This document shows positions 1-22,000 of a DNA stretch of 64,000 nt, piece after piece. Position 1 is the stretch's first letter; each line of letters starts with the position of its first letter. This DNA comes from Closterium sp. NIES-65 (Eukaryota; Streptophyta; Zygnematophyceae; Desmidiales; Closteriaceae), in assembly GCA_948144175.1 (NCBI GenBank), contig CANXME010002334.1, forward strand, positions 62,001 through 126,000, in the 5' to 3' direction. Below the pieces are notes generated by a model. The model did not search any database. It was not told the origin of the DNA and was given only the letters and a program-made list of their open reading frames with translations. The position numbers and the translations under genes were made by a program.

Positions 1-3000
1 GAACGGCACGATGGCGAATAAGATAATCCCCATGGAAGCCGTTGCGAGTCAACGCAAGCTGGTGGGGGGTTGGCGTCCGCGTAAGGGGAAATACCTCCTG
101 GCGCTCTGCACCACTGGACGACTGACCAATCAGGTACCGGGGAAAGGAGACTGACCAATTAGGTGCCAGAGGAACGGAGACTGGCCAATCAGGTATGGAA
201 AAGTGAGTCATCTCTCGTTCGGCTCCACCCCACCCAGAACCTCTCCTTTCCTTTCTCTACCTCTCCTCTATGTCCTCCCATTTCCCCCTCCCTCCTTAAC
301 CCCCTCCCACTTTACCCCCTCCCTCTTTCCCCCCTCTTTCAACCTCCCTCTCCCCATCCCTCTCCACATCTCTCTCCCCATCCCTCTCCCCATCCCTCTC
401 CCCATCCCTCTCCCCATCCCTCTCCCCATCCCTCTCCCCATCCCTCTCCACATGTGAGGCATCTCAAAGCTACCTTCCATCCACCCTTTTCCCTCCCCTT
501 CTCCTCCCGCGTCCGCAGAGCAGCAGGATTGCATAATGACCTACTTCATCTTCGCAGTCCTCTTAAACTGCACGCTGCTAATCCACCCCCTCGCCGTCTC
601 CTGACTCAACTAAAAAATCGCCTCTCTCTTCCCTTCCCCTCCTTCCCTCCCCTTGGCCCTCCCCACACCCCCGTCGCCCCCGCCCCGCAGAGCAGCAGGA
701 GTGCATAATGACCTACTTCATCTTCGCCGTCCTCTTAAACCGCACACTGCTCATCCCTCCACTCGCCGTCGCCCAGCACACCGGCCTAAACCTAATCTGG
801 CCCTGGACCGCCGTCTTTAATCTCCCCAGACTACATACCTGCCTCGCCCCCTCCTACGGCCCCCTCACCACACTCCTACTACCAGACTACCTCTCCCGCT
901 CCCACTCCGACCATGCTTACGTGGCACACCTGGTTTGTCTCAAGCCCACGTGTAATCACGAGTGGACGCTGCGAGTGCTGCTGCGAGAGGTGCCTGGGAT
1001 CAAGCTAGCGGACAAGAAAGGCCGCCCGATAGCTGTGAATCAGAGCCTGGTGGATAGGATGGGGAAGGTCCGGTTGGAGAAGCTTCTAGAAGCTGTAGAG
1101 GTGGTGGAGGGGGAGGAGGAGAGGGCGGAGGCGGGGGAGGTAGGAGGAGCGGAGGAGCGAGAGAGTCAGACTGACTCTTCAGGGGGTGAGCAAGGCAAGG
1201 AGCAAGTAGGAGGGAGCGGAGCAGTGGGAGGGGAGGCATCAGCAACAGCAGGTGCAAGTGAAGCTGTGGGTGCGGCAGCAGGAGTCAGTGGCGGGGAGGG
1301 AGCAGCGGCACGGAGAAGACTGAATGAGGTGGGAAGTGGTGCAGAGGGGCAGGGCACACAAATAGACGAAGGTGCTGCTGCAGCATCTCAGGCAGCACCG
1401 GGTTTGGCTAGCCAAGCATCGGCTATAGCAGAATCATCAGACGCAACAGCAGCAGCTGCAGCAGCAACCCTTGACCCAGCTGCTGCGGCACCATCTGCAT
1501 CACCTGCTGCAGCCTTGGTTACACCATCTACAGCAGCGCCAGCAGCAGCACCAGCAGCAGCAGCAGCAGCTGAAGTGACAGCACCACCTCCTGCTGCTTC
1601 AGCAGTAGCACCACCACCTGCATCTGTGGCAGCAGCGGGAGTTTCAGAAGCACCACCATCAGCTGCTACAGTCGGCACCACCACCTCTGACAGCAATGAT
1701 GAGGAGCCCAGTCTGCCTGCCGGCCACATCCTCACCTTCGGGGATTTGGCGGGAACGTCTGTGATTGGCCATGACTGGCTGTTGGAATCAGCACTGCCAC
1801 TCGTGACCGTCCCTCCGGACTGCAGCAACCTGTGGCGGCCGCACGCTGCTGTGATGGAGTTCGTGGATGGCTTTATTGCAACGCACCTGCCATCTCCCTT
1901 CATGGCCGTGCACCTCAGGCGGTGAGTCCACAGCTGTGCACCTCAGGTGGTGAGTCCACAGCTGTGCACCTCAGGCGGTGCGTGAGTGGGTGCTGAGTCA
2001 GTCAGTGCTGTACTGCCCTTCATCACATCACAGTCCCTGTGGCGCCCGCATGCTGTATCGCAACGCACCTGCCATCTCCCTTCATGGCCGTGCACCTCAG
2101 GCGGTGAGTCCACAGCTGTGCACCTCATGAGGTGGGGGAGTGGCAGCTAGAGGCAGTGCTACACCGCCCCTCGTCTCGAGCCTCGTCTTTCCAGAGTTGT
2201 GCACCGCAGGGGCGAGCGATAAGGTAGCTGCTGCACTCACCCCCCACACTGCCACCATTATCCCCCCTATTTCTTCCTCCAATATACGAATCAGGGGCGA
2301 TTTCTCGGGGCATCTAAAGAAGCAGAGCTACAAGCGGCATGTGTTCCTGCCCATAGAAGCAGTTGGGACGTTCATTCTCTCCCGCGCCGCTGCTGCCAGC
2401 CTGCACACTGTGCTGCTCGCTTCTGATGGCACTGAAGCTGAAGTGTCCATGCTCTCGCACATGCTCACAGGTAATGAAGTGTCTCAATATGGGACCGTCA
2501 GGTGCTGCAGCCTTTGCATGGGCTCACTACTTGCAGTTGGTTTGTCATACATTTGACGCTGCTGCCAAACTGCACACGGTGCTGCTCGCGTCTGATGGCA
2601 CTAATGCAGAGGTTGCCATGCTGACACAACTGATCACAGGTAATAATGTGTCTCAGTGTGGGGTTATGAGATTGCTGGGTAAATGCGCGCTGCTGCTGCC
2701 GACCTGCACACTGTGTTGCCGCCTCTGATGGCACTGATGCAGAGGTCGCCATGCTCTCGCACATGCTCACACAATGAGTCTCATGAATCTACATCGCACA
2801 TAACCATGAGTTTATCCTATCTGCCCCGTTCCCTTGCCCTCACCCCCTCACCCCATGCAGCCAGCAACGCCACCAGGCTGGTGACGTTGCATGAGAGCCG
2901 CTTCGCATGGGCCGACACACACAACGAGCCCTGGGGGCGAGCTCTATTGGCTCTAGAGCAGAGCCTACCCGAGGGGGGAGGCAAGGGGGTGGTGCGGGCA

Positions 3001-3141
3001 CTGGCAGAGAAGTACATCTGTGCGCGGGCTCACGTGTTCTATGGCACGGTTTACTCGACGTTCTCCACGGATATCATCAGGATTCGGGCGGCAGAAGGGG
3101 TGGCAAACTGCATGGATGGGAAGGTGGGGGAGGACGGTTAG
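1..3141 (+). CDS. O-fucosyltransferase family protein, 5'-truncated by window edge
   Basis: Exons seen: 2-133 (ending LLALCTTGRLTNQ), about 700-1921, 2295-2470 and 2861-3141 (stop). Phases agree across the last two junctions. The family is GDP-fucose protein O-fucosyltransferase (PF10250), normally a Golgi/ER type II enzyme that moves fucose from GDP-fucose to acceptors. Visible family blocks are ECIMTYFIFAVLLNRTLLIPP, the sugar-nucleotide motif HLRRGDF split by the intron at 1922, a TVLLASDGTEAEV block, and a C-terminal EKYICARAHVFYGTVYSTF block. A low-complexity insert of about 230 residues (Glu/Gly, then Ala/Pro/Ser) lies in the large exon, inside the catalytic region, which is unusual. 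The acceptor near 690 is a run of alternative AGs, so the exact first residue of that exon is open. The 5' end lies outside the window. Confidence 0.85.
118..198 (+). repeat. Three tandem copies of an exon end plus donor site
   Basis: A segment of about 30 bp reading gactgaccaatcaggta occurs at 118-139, 148-172 and 178-198. It contains the last codons of the first exon seen (LTNQ) and the GT donor. Copy 2 has lost the donor context slightly; copy 3 keeps CAG|gtatgg. Confidence 0.75.
352..452. repeat. 12-bp minisatellite (cccatccctctc), about 8 copies, intronic
   Basis: Pyrimidine-rich array inside the O-fucosyltransferase intron. It is not coding on either strand. Confidence 0.85.
519..603 (+). 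pseudogene. Echo of the start of the O-fucosyltransferase large exon
   Basis: 519-600 matches 690-771 closely, including the preceding acceptor region and the ATGACCTACTTCATCTTCGC stretch. It drifts after about 80 bp and runs into a stop (ctcctga). It is a degenerate tandem duplicate of an exon 5' edge lying upstream of the functional copy. Confidence 0.8.
1903..2130 (+). repeat. Repeated exon-3'-edge/donor segments in the O-fucosyltransferase gene
   Basis: The segment gtgcacctcaggcggtgagtc with flanks recurs at about 1908, 1937, 1970, 2090 and 2118. Each copy carries the end of the VHLRR exon, and most keep a gtgagt donor. The 2041-2125 copy also repeats the preceding exon text (gcaacgcacctgccatctcc). 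Confidence 0.8.
2545..2775 (+). pseudogene. Two echoes of the 2295-2470 exon (3' half)
   Basis: 2548-2640 encodes KLHTVLLASDGTNAEVAML with an intact gtaata donor after ATCACAG. 2689-2772 is a poorer copy with a frame break in the same block. The functional exon is 2295-2470; it alone includes the RGDF start and joins in phase to 2861. Confidence 0.8.
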
Positions 3142-4000
3142 CTAGCTAGTGGCTTGAGCAGGGTTGGTCATCCGGTGCTGCAGCTGCTGTTATAAGGACG
3201 TGGCTGGACCATCTGAGATGTTCCTCAAGACATGGCTGTACATGCTCTGTACGGGCTGAACAGAATGTAACACAAGAGGCTTGCCCAATGGCCTACATAC
3301 CGTAGCATCCATGCAACTATGCATCTACTTGTTGCCACTTACAATACAAAATGCATGCCTGGCTTTTAATGCAATTTTTGTGACATTTAGCAAACTGGCA
3401 GTCTTCTATATGAGTCCAACATTTCACATTCACGCTAAAAAAGAAAGTTCTTGTTTGTAATTGATACAATCTGAGATGCATATTTTTATGCGTGTGAATA
3501 TGTTTTCTTTTTTTTTAGTTACCTTGCGAGTTGTGATACAATACAATCACCACCCTCCCCCCCTCCCCCTAATCCCGCACTCACCAGCCAGCAATGCCAG
3601 GTACCCTCGCCAATTCGCCAGCCAAAGTGTACACGAGGATTTTTTCACGAGGATTTAGGCTCAGGTTCTTCATGGGGGCCTGGAATTGTACTAGCCCTGA
3701 AGCCCAAAGGGCCGAGTTTCGGCTCAACAGCCTGCTACGCGGGACCCCCAAATTCGTCAGGGTACCCCAAAACCAATCGATAGCCCTCTTGACGTTTGGT
3801 GTGAAAAGCTGTGGCTTCTTGATGTTTGGATGTTTGGTTTGGGGGGGACAGTTCAGCCGTGCTTTGGTGTGAAAAGCTTTGGCTTCTTGACGTTTGATTT
3901 GGGGGACGGCTCGACAACGACTGAGGTCAGGAGCTGGTATTGTTCAGAGGGGAAGGGGAAGAAGGGTTCTGGACTGGATATACCACCGGACTTTCTCATT
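3142..4000. other. 3' flank / intergenic, no gene seen
   Basis: AT-richer sequence follows the O-fucosyltransferase stop. A direct duplication of about 34 bp (tttggtgtgaaaagct...) lies at 3795-3828 and 3864-3897. Short ORFs here show no recognisable protein. Confidence 0.6.
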
Positions 4001-4375
4001 GGCCCTGTTCGATAGCGAGGGTGACCACGCCCGAAAATCATTGAGGTAACCTTGTTGGTATGGCGGGAAACGGTTTGCGACCCCATGCGATGTGAAAAAA
4101 CTCCCGCCAGCGCGAACGACCCCCCTGCGACCCCCAAGGTTTCCCGCGCTACTGCAAAAACTTGGCGGGTATTATGGGCCGTTGAGGTGGTGGTTTTTGG
4201 CCATGCTGGCCGTTGTATTTGGTTGATTGAGCTGGCAGTGGGACGGTCGCAATAATTTTACTGCCGGCGCGGCTAAACCCCTTGCATTTTGTCGCGACGC
4301 TGAACCATTTGGGCGACAGAGCCAAACCAAATGGTTGCATCGAGGGGGCCCAAAGTGCTATCGAACAGGGCCATT
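3998..4375. mobile_element. Candidate Tourist/PIF-Harbinger-like MITE
   Basis: A perfect 16-bp terminal inverted repeat, ggccctgttcgatagc at 4001-4016 and its complement at 4357-4372, bounds 372 bp. It is flanked on both sides by ATT, which fits a 3-bp target-site duplication. TIRs beginning GGCC-TGTTCG are reminiscent of plant Tourist elements. There is no coding capacity. The right end lies about 90 bp upstream of the profilin start codon. Confidence 0.6.
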
Positions 4376-4463
4376 GTTGCATTCGGAGCACCATATTTCC
4401 CACTTTTGGGAATGACATTTTTCGAAATTATCTCACGAGTCCTAGGTTCCATCCTCAGCCACG

Positions 4464-5095
4464 ATGATCCCGTGGCAGACTTATGTCGATGAACATCTTA
4501 TTTCCGACCTTCCAGATGGGGGGAAACTGAAAGGGGCTGCTATTTATAATCTACATGATGGCTTCCTATATGCTAAGAACGCAAGTTTCCCAGAAGTAAG
4601 ACGGTAATTTGTGTAGGAAGGATAGGTGTAGCACAGTGCTTCCTGACTATTCAAGCTATGTTCTCTCAATGTTTGCCTTTTTTTTAGGATATTATGATTA
4701 GCGTGTAAACTATTTCTTCTACAAACTTGTACAGGTGCCTGGAGGGCAGATTGAAGATATTGGCAGGAATCTTGCAAGTGAGAAGATAACTTTGGGAAAG
4801 GACAATTATATGGGGGAAAGCATTCAAAGTGGAACCTTTTTTGGCAGAAGTAGGGTAAGACAAGACACTACAGTACCAATATTACGCCGTGGACTTGCAT
4901 ATCCTTCGCTCTTTTTTTTCTTGAATGTTGTGCCCTAACGCGAATTTAAGCTCCTTGCAGTTTGGTGGTTGCGTTATCATGAAGACTGGCTCTCTTCTTC
5001 TGATCGGCCTCTTCGAAGACCCTGTTGAATCTGCTCAAGCCTTTAAGGTTATCAGGGACCTCGTCTTCCAGCATGAACTCGTCGATTATTCCTAG
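4464..5095 (+). CDS. Profilin (divergent)
   Basis: Three exons, 4464-4595, 4735-4854 and 4961-5095, all in phase 0, give 128 residues, the usual profilin length. The N-terminus IPWQTYVDEHL matches the plant profilin start (WQxYVDEHL). The last exon gives GGCVIMKTGSLLLIGLFEDP, matching the profilin GGVTIKKT-like strand followed by a hydrophobic strand and acidic-Pro turn, and then a C-terminal helix. Profilins bind G-actin, poly-proline and phosphoinositides in the cytosol. The middle exon is divergent from plant profilins, and the poly-Pro/actin surface cannot be judged without alignment. Introns have gtaaga donors. The start is the first ATG in the WQTYVDEHL frame. Confidence 0.85.
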
Positions 5096-5875
5096 TAGGC
5101 TGCTGATGCTGATCGAACGTGGGATTAAATTCGCTGTTTGCGTGAGGCGCTTTGTGTTTCATTCTGTGCACCTATCCGTTTGGTCTCTAAAACACCCATC
5201 ACCTTGGCGCTAGTAACAATGCTGCAACGCGTCACGAAGTCTCAGTCGCACTAAGCACCAGGGACCAAGAACACTCTGTGACTAGGAATGTTGGCATTGA
5301 AATACACGGAACTCGAAAACCAGCGCGAGCTGGCGAAATGAAGTTGTGGGCGGCGTACTAGAAACTTTCAGTCGCCTTTGTGTGTGAAATATAAGAACTT
5401 TAGATGAGGCGAAACCGAAACCGTCCCTCGAGGGAAAGTTGATGTGGCCAGTGTACTCACCAAATCCATTTTAGGACGTTGCCCGGAACACCTCACACAC
5501 ACACGGAAGGGAACCAGGCGTTGGGCCGTGCTGGGATGGGATGATGCACGCACCAAAGGCTTGCGATTTTCGAACTGTTGGTTACCTGTCAAGATTATCG
5601 CGCGGGGTTTTTGGCGAAGGAGTTGGTTGATTGCGACTTTTTCCTATGGGGGGTGTCGATCCAAGAAATTCTTGTGGCGATCAGGTTGGTGAAGGTAGGT
5701 TCCAACACTTGAAAGGATACCTGAATTTTTTTCATGGGCAGAGACGCATGCCCTGGGGCGAGCTGGGGCGCCCCGGCATGCCCCGGCCAGGGACGCCTTG
5801 ATGCACCCGCTCCACGTCTTTATTTTGCCAACCCAAAGCCACAGGCTCTAGCAGAGGTACAAATGAACATGTTCT
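5096..5875. other. Intergenic, no gene seen
   Basis: Profilin 3' flank. No ORF with recognisable content was found on either strand. Confidence 0.6.
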
Positions 5876-5878
5876 ATA

Positions 5879-6021
5879 AGGGTGTATCCCTGGCTGGTGG
5901 CAGGGCAACTTTTCACGTTGAGTTGGTGGAATGCCCATTTTCCGCCCCCCTGTGTTTTTGGGAAAGTTGCCACCAGGTCAACGCAGAACAGTTGCCCTGC
6001 CACCAGCCAGGGATACGCCCT
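5879..6021. repeat. Foldback (hairpin) element of about 140 bp
   Basis: A 27-bp perfect inverted repeat (5884-5910 with 5990-6016) extends with mismatches to arms of about 50 bp around a spacer of about 40 bp. A transcript would fold into a long stem. It could be a foldback transposon remnant, a MITE or a small-RNA precursor. Confidence 0.7.
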
Positions 6022-6057
6022 AACACGGTTAACTCAACCAATATATGTGAATTTGGG

Positions 6058-6260
6058 GGGCGGAAGGTGTGGAGAACTGCATGGATGGGAAGGTGGGAGA
6101 GGAGGGCTAGGGGTACTTGGCTTGGGCATGGTTGGTGACCCATTGCTGGAGCTGCCACTGTTATGCAGACACAGCTACACCATTCAAGATGTTCCTCAAA
6201 ACTGTACATGCCTTACACAGGGCACACCTGAATGTTGTAAGAATGCATGGGCATGGCCCA
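6058..6260 (+). pseudogene. Displaced copy of the O-fucosyltransferase last-exon end and 3'UTR
   Basis: 6060-6255 parallels 3088-3290: the gcagaaggggtggcaaactgcatggatggg coding end, then 3'UTR words such as ttcaagatgttcctcaa, ctgtacatgc and gaatgt in the same order. Indels destroy the frame. It lies about 3 kb downstream, with the profilin gene between. Confidence 0.75.
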
Positions 6261-6469
6261 TGAACCTGCAGACCATGCGTGCATGCGTGAATTTACTTGT
6301 GCACGGATGCCTTTGGAACAAACACGCCATTGAGCGCACTCAACCCACTGTATTTCCCACTCCCCAATGTGCTCATCGCACTGTACCATGCTGTTGCAAA
6401 GCACGTACTTTTGGATTCGTCCGCTCTGTTCTGCTGCCACGCACCCACCAAATGTCGGTTGGCCCGTGG

Positions 6470-18407
<11,938 letters not shown>

Positions 18408-19077
18408 TCCTCGGTATTGCCGCTAAGAGACGTCAGGACTCTACGTAAGGTCACGCGTCCGCGACAGCGGTGAAAAGGGAGATTTACGGGTCGAACTAAA
18501 AGCGGACCTCACCGCCTATTTGCATCTATAAGGTCAAAAAGACTGGCAGAAAACCGCGTCTTATCGTGAGTTGAAGTATTCTAGAACCACAGAAAGATGG
18601 CAGTAGTGAGCTTGACGTTTACGGAACCTGCAACTCTTGTGAGCAGAAATCAACATGAGAAACCGCGATATCGCCGAATCCGATGAAGTTAAATTTCTGA
18701 TACACTGCGTTTTTCTACGAAACCCAAACCAATACAGTCTCTCAGTTTGCTGAAACATTTCGAATCCCATCCCATAGGGTTCTCCTAGAACCCTGAGCTT
18801 GCGGCTCGTACAGTAAGATCCCTAAATTCCTTCTCAGTGTCGAGTGGAATTTAGGAATAACACCGTCTATATTCTGCTTCTCTTTTGATCATTTGATCAC
18901 CTGATCATCCCTTCTGTCGCCTTTAGCCGCTAGGGTTTGCTGCTTAATCCTCTTCGTGCAATACGCCCCCCCCGTAGTTTCGAGACGCTTGCCTGTTGAA
19001 AGCAGTTGCTCGTTGTTTTTTGGGTCTCGATCCCGCATCGTCGTGTCTTCGATTCGCTGCCTCAAGAGTCAGGAGGA
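18408..19077. promoter_or_regulatory. Divergent intergenic region, DEAH helicase (-) and histone chaperone (+)
   Basis: 670 bp separate the two start codons. It must hold both promoters and 5'UTRs. No convincing TATA box was found at a typical distance from either start, which suits two housekeeping genes. A pyrimidine-rich stretch precedes the + strand ATG. Confidence 0.5.
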
Positions 19078-22000
19078 ATGGCGGACGCAGCGCAGATTGA
19101 CGAGGCGTTAAAGCAGTTGACGGCGATCCAAGACGAACTAGACAAGGTGCAGACTACGTTAAGATTCCGACGGATTCCGTCCTTTAACTTTCGCATTTTC
19201 GACAGCACGGAGGCACATGATTCTGCTCTCGTCAGAACCCCCCGAGCCTGATTTCCGCCTCTACCATTCCTCCATAGCCTTTTCCACCACCGCTAACACC
19301 ATAGACTTCAACCCCTTCTCTCCCTCCATTCCCTCTTTCCTGCTCGTTCTCTCCGTTCTAACCTCGGTGGCATTTTCTCTTCGTTCTCGCTCGTCTTAGG
19401 TCAACGAGGAGGCGAGCGACAAGGTGTTGGAAGTAGAACAGAAGTACAACAAGCTAGAGACTAAGTCTACTATTCCTTCCACTCCTCATCGTACTCTCCT
19501 CATACCCTCTTCTTCGTTCTCGCTCGTCTTAGGTCAATGAAGAGGCGAGCGACAAGGTGTTGGAAGTAGAACAGAAGTACAACAAGCTAAAGCGGCCCAT
19601 TTACGAGCGACGCCAGCAAGTAGTATCGGAAGTTAACGACTTCTGGATGACAGTGGTACGCGGTTGCTCTTCTAAGTCGACTCAGTATGTTGAGTCGGCC
19701 AAGCGTGTTTTTCCACCCTTCTGGTCTCTCCTTTCGTCGGTGCTGTTACGTTTTCGACGTTCCCGTTCCGCCGTTCTTCCCCACTGACTATTTCGCGCAT
19801 TGTGTCTGTGTCAACCTTTTTTTTGTTGTTGATCGCAGCTTCTCAATCACGGTCTTCTTCACGCGTTTTTCACAGAAGAGGACAGACAGGTGAGGGAGAA
19901 CAGTCGTAATATGCTCACTGGAACTCTTGAATGCCTCCCGGTTCTTGTGCCTCGCACTTCCCCTGAGTACGCTCAATGTCTACTTCGCTCCATCAAGTTC
20001 TTGGCCGTCAGATTTCGCTTTTCCATTCTCTCCTTCCTTCGTCCTCCCATACCAGTCACCATGTCATTCGTACGGCTCCCTCACTTCCCCAACCCCCCCG
20101 TACTACGGTCTCCCCCCTTGTTACACTCAACCCACCCTCCGAATTTCCATGCTCTCCCCGCTCCCTCCTCTCCTGCGCGCTATCCTGCAGGTGTTGGAGT
20201 ATATGAGGGGATTAGACGTAAAGGATTATAAAGACATCAAGTCGGGTTACAGCATCACCTTTGTGCCACCCTCCTTCTCCCCACACTCTCCTCCCTCCCA
20301 CACTCTTCTCCTCTCTGCTGCGCGCTACTCTGCAGGCGCTGGTGTATCTGAGGGGGTTGGACGTGGAGGATTATAAAGACACCAAGTCGGGTTACAGCAT
20401 CACCTTTGTGCTACGCCCTCCTCCTTCCTGCGCTTCCCACTTCTCTCCTACGCTCCCCCCAACCCCTGCTCTCCTGCGCACCACCCGTGCAGGTGTTGGA
20501 GTATCTGAGGGGGTTGGACGTAGAGGATTGTAAAGACATCAAGTCGGGTTACAGCATCACCTTTGTGCCATGCCACCCTCCTTCCTGCACTCCCCCCCTC
20601 TCCCTATGCTCCATCCGTCCCTCCTCTCCTGTGTGCCACCCGTGCAGGTGTTGGAGTATCTGAGGGGGTTAGACGTGGAGGACTATAAAGACATCAAGTT
20701 GGGTTACAGCATCACCTTCGTACGTTCTGGCAAACCCTTAGGATCTCACCGGTTAGTACTTTAGCTTCTCCCATCATCCACCCATTCTTCTCGCTTACTG
20801 GTAATCTACGTGTCAGCTTGTCAGGCTTTGAAGCAGAGGGTTCATGTGTCTAGGGTAGGTTTTGCCCCCGACGTGATTGTCCCTCCATAAAGCCCTAAAC
20901 CTCGTTAAGGGGAACCGGCATCCAGGTGTAATTGATTCGCCTCTAAAGAATGCATGTTTGATATTTTTGTTTTTTTAACTGTACATCTAAAAGTGATGTG
21001 ATTTATTGCCTTTCTCTCTATCATCCACATCGAATACGTCACCCCTGTTCGGTTGGACTGGCAGACATTCGCGGAGAACCCATACTTCTCAAATAAGGAG
21101 CTGACCAAGAGCTACAAATACACGGAGGAGGGCACTGCCAACGTGGAGGGCACTGCCAACGTGGAGGGCACTGCCAACGTGGAGTGGACCCCAGGCGATT
21201 GGGATTCATCTTGTCATTTCCTTCCAACCCCCGCCTGTCTCGCTGGAATGACAGACATTCGCGGAGAACCCATACTTTTCGAATAAGGAGCTGACCAAGA
21301 GCTACAAATACACGGAGGAGGGCACTGCCAACGTGGAGGGCACCAAGATCGAGTGGAAGGAGGGCATGGTGAGACGAGTGGGAGGAGGGCATGGTGAGAC
21401 GAGTGGAAGGAGGGCATGGTGAGACGAGTGGGAGGAGGGCATGGTGAGACGAGTGGAAGGAGGGCATGGTGAGACGAGTGGGAGGAGGGCATGGTGAGAC
21501 GAGCGGGATTGGTGCTGTGTGTGCATGGTCTTGTTTCTAATGGACATGGTGGGATAAGTGTCGGTCATATTCTTAACAAGGTTGATGTTGCCTTGATCCA
21601 CTCTCTTTGATCCCTCGCCTTTATCCCCCCTCCCCAAAACCTCCAACTCGCTTCCCTTCCCCTCTTGTCTTCACCCATCCTGAACATCTATGCCCTTCAC
21701 CTTACATCTCTCTTCGTCCACTCCCTCTCCCTATTCTGTCCCCTCTCCCATCATCCGCCCCTCACCCATCATCCGCCCCTCTCCCATCATCCGCCCCTCA
21801 CCCATCATCCGCCCCTCTCCCATCATCCGCCCCTCTTGCATCGTCCGCCCTCTCTCCCACCCTCCTGCCCCTCTCTCGCGTGTGCTGCTCTCTAGGACCT
21901 GACGGCACCAAAGCCGAAGCAGGACAAGGCAGGCAAGAAGAGACAACTGGAGGAGCAGGAGAGGTGAGCTGCTTTGTCACTTACCTGAGAGCCGAGCTGC

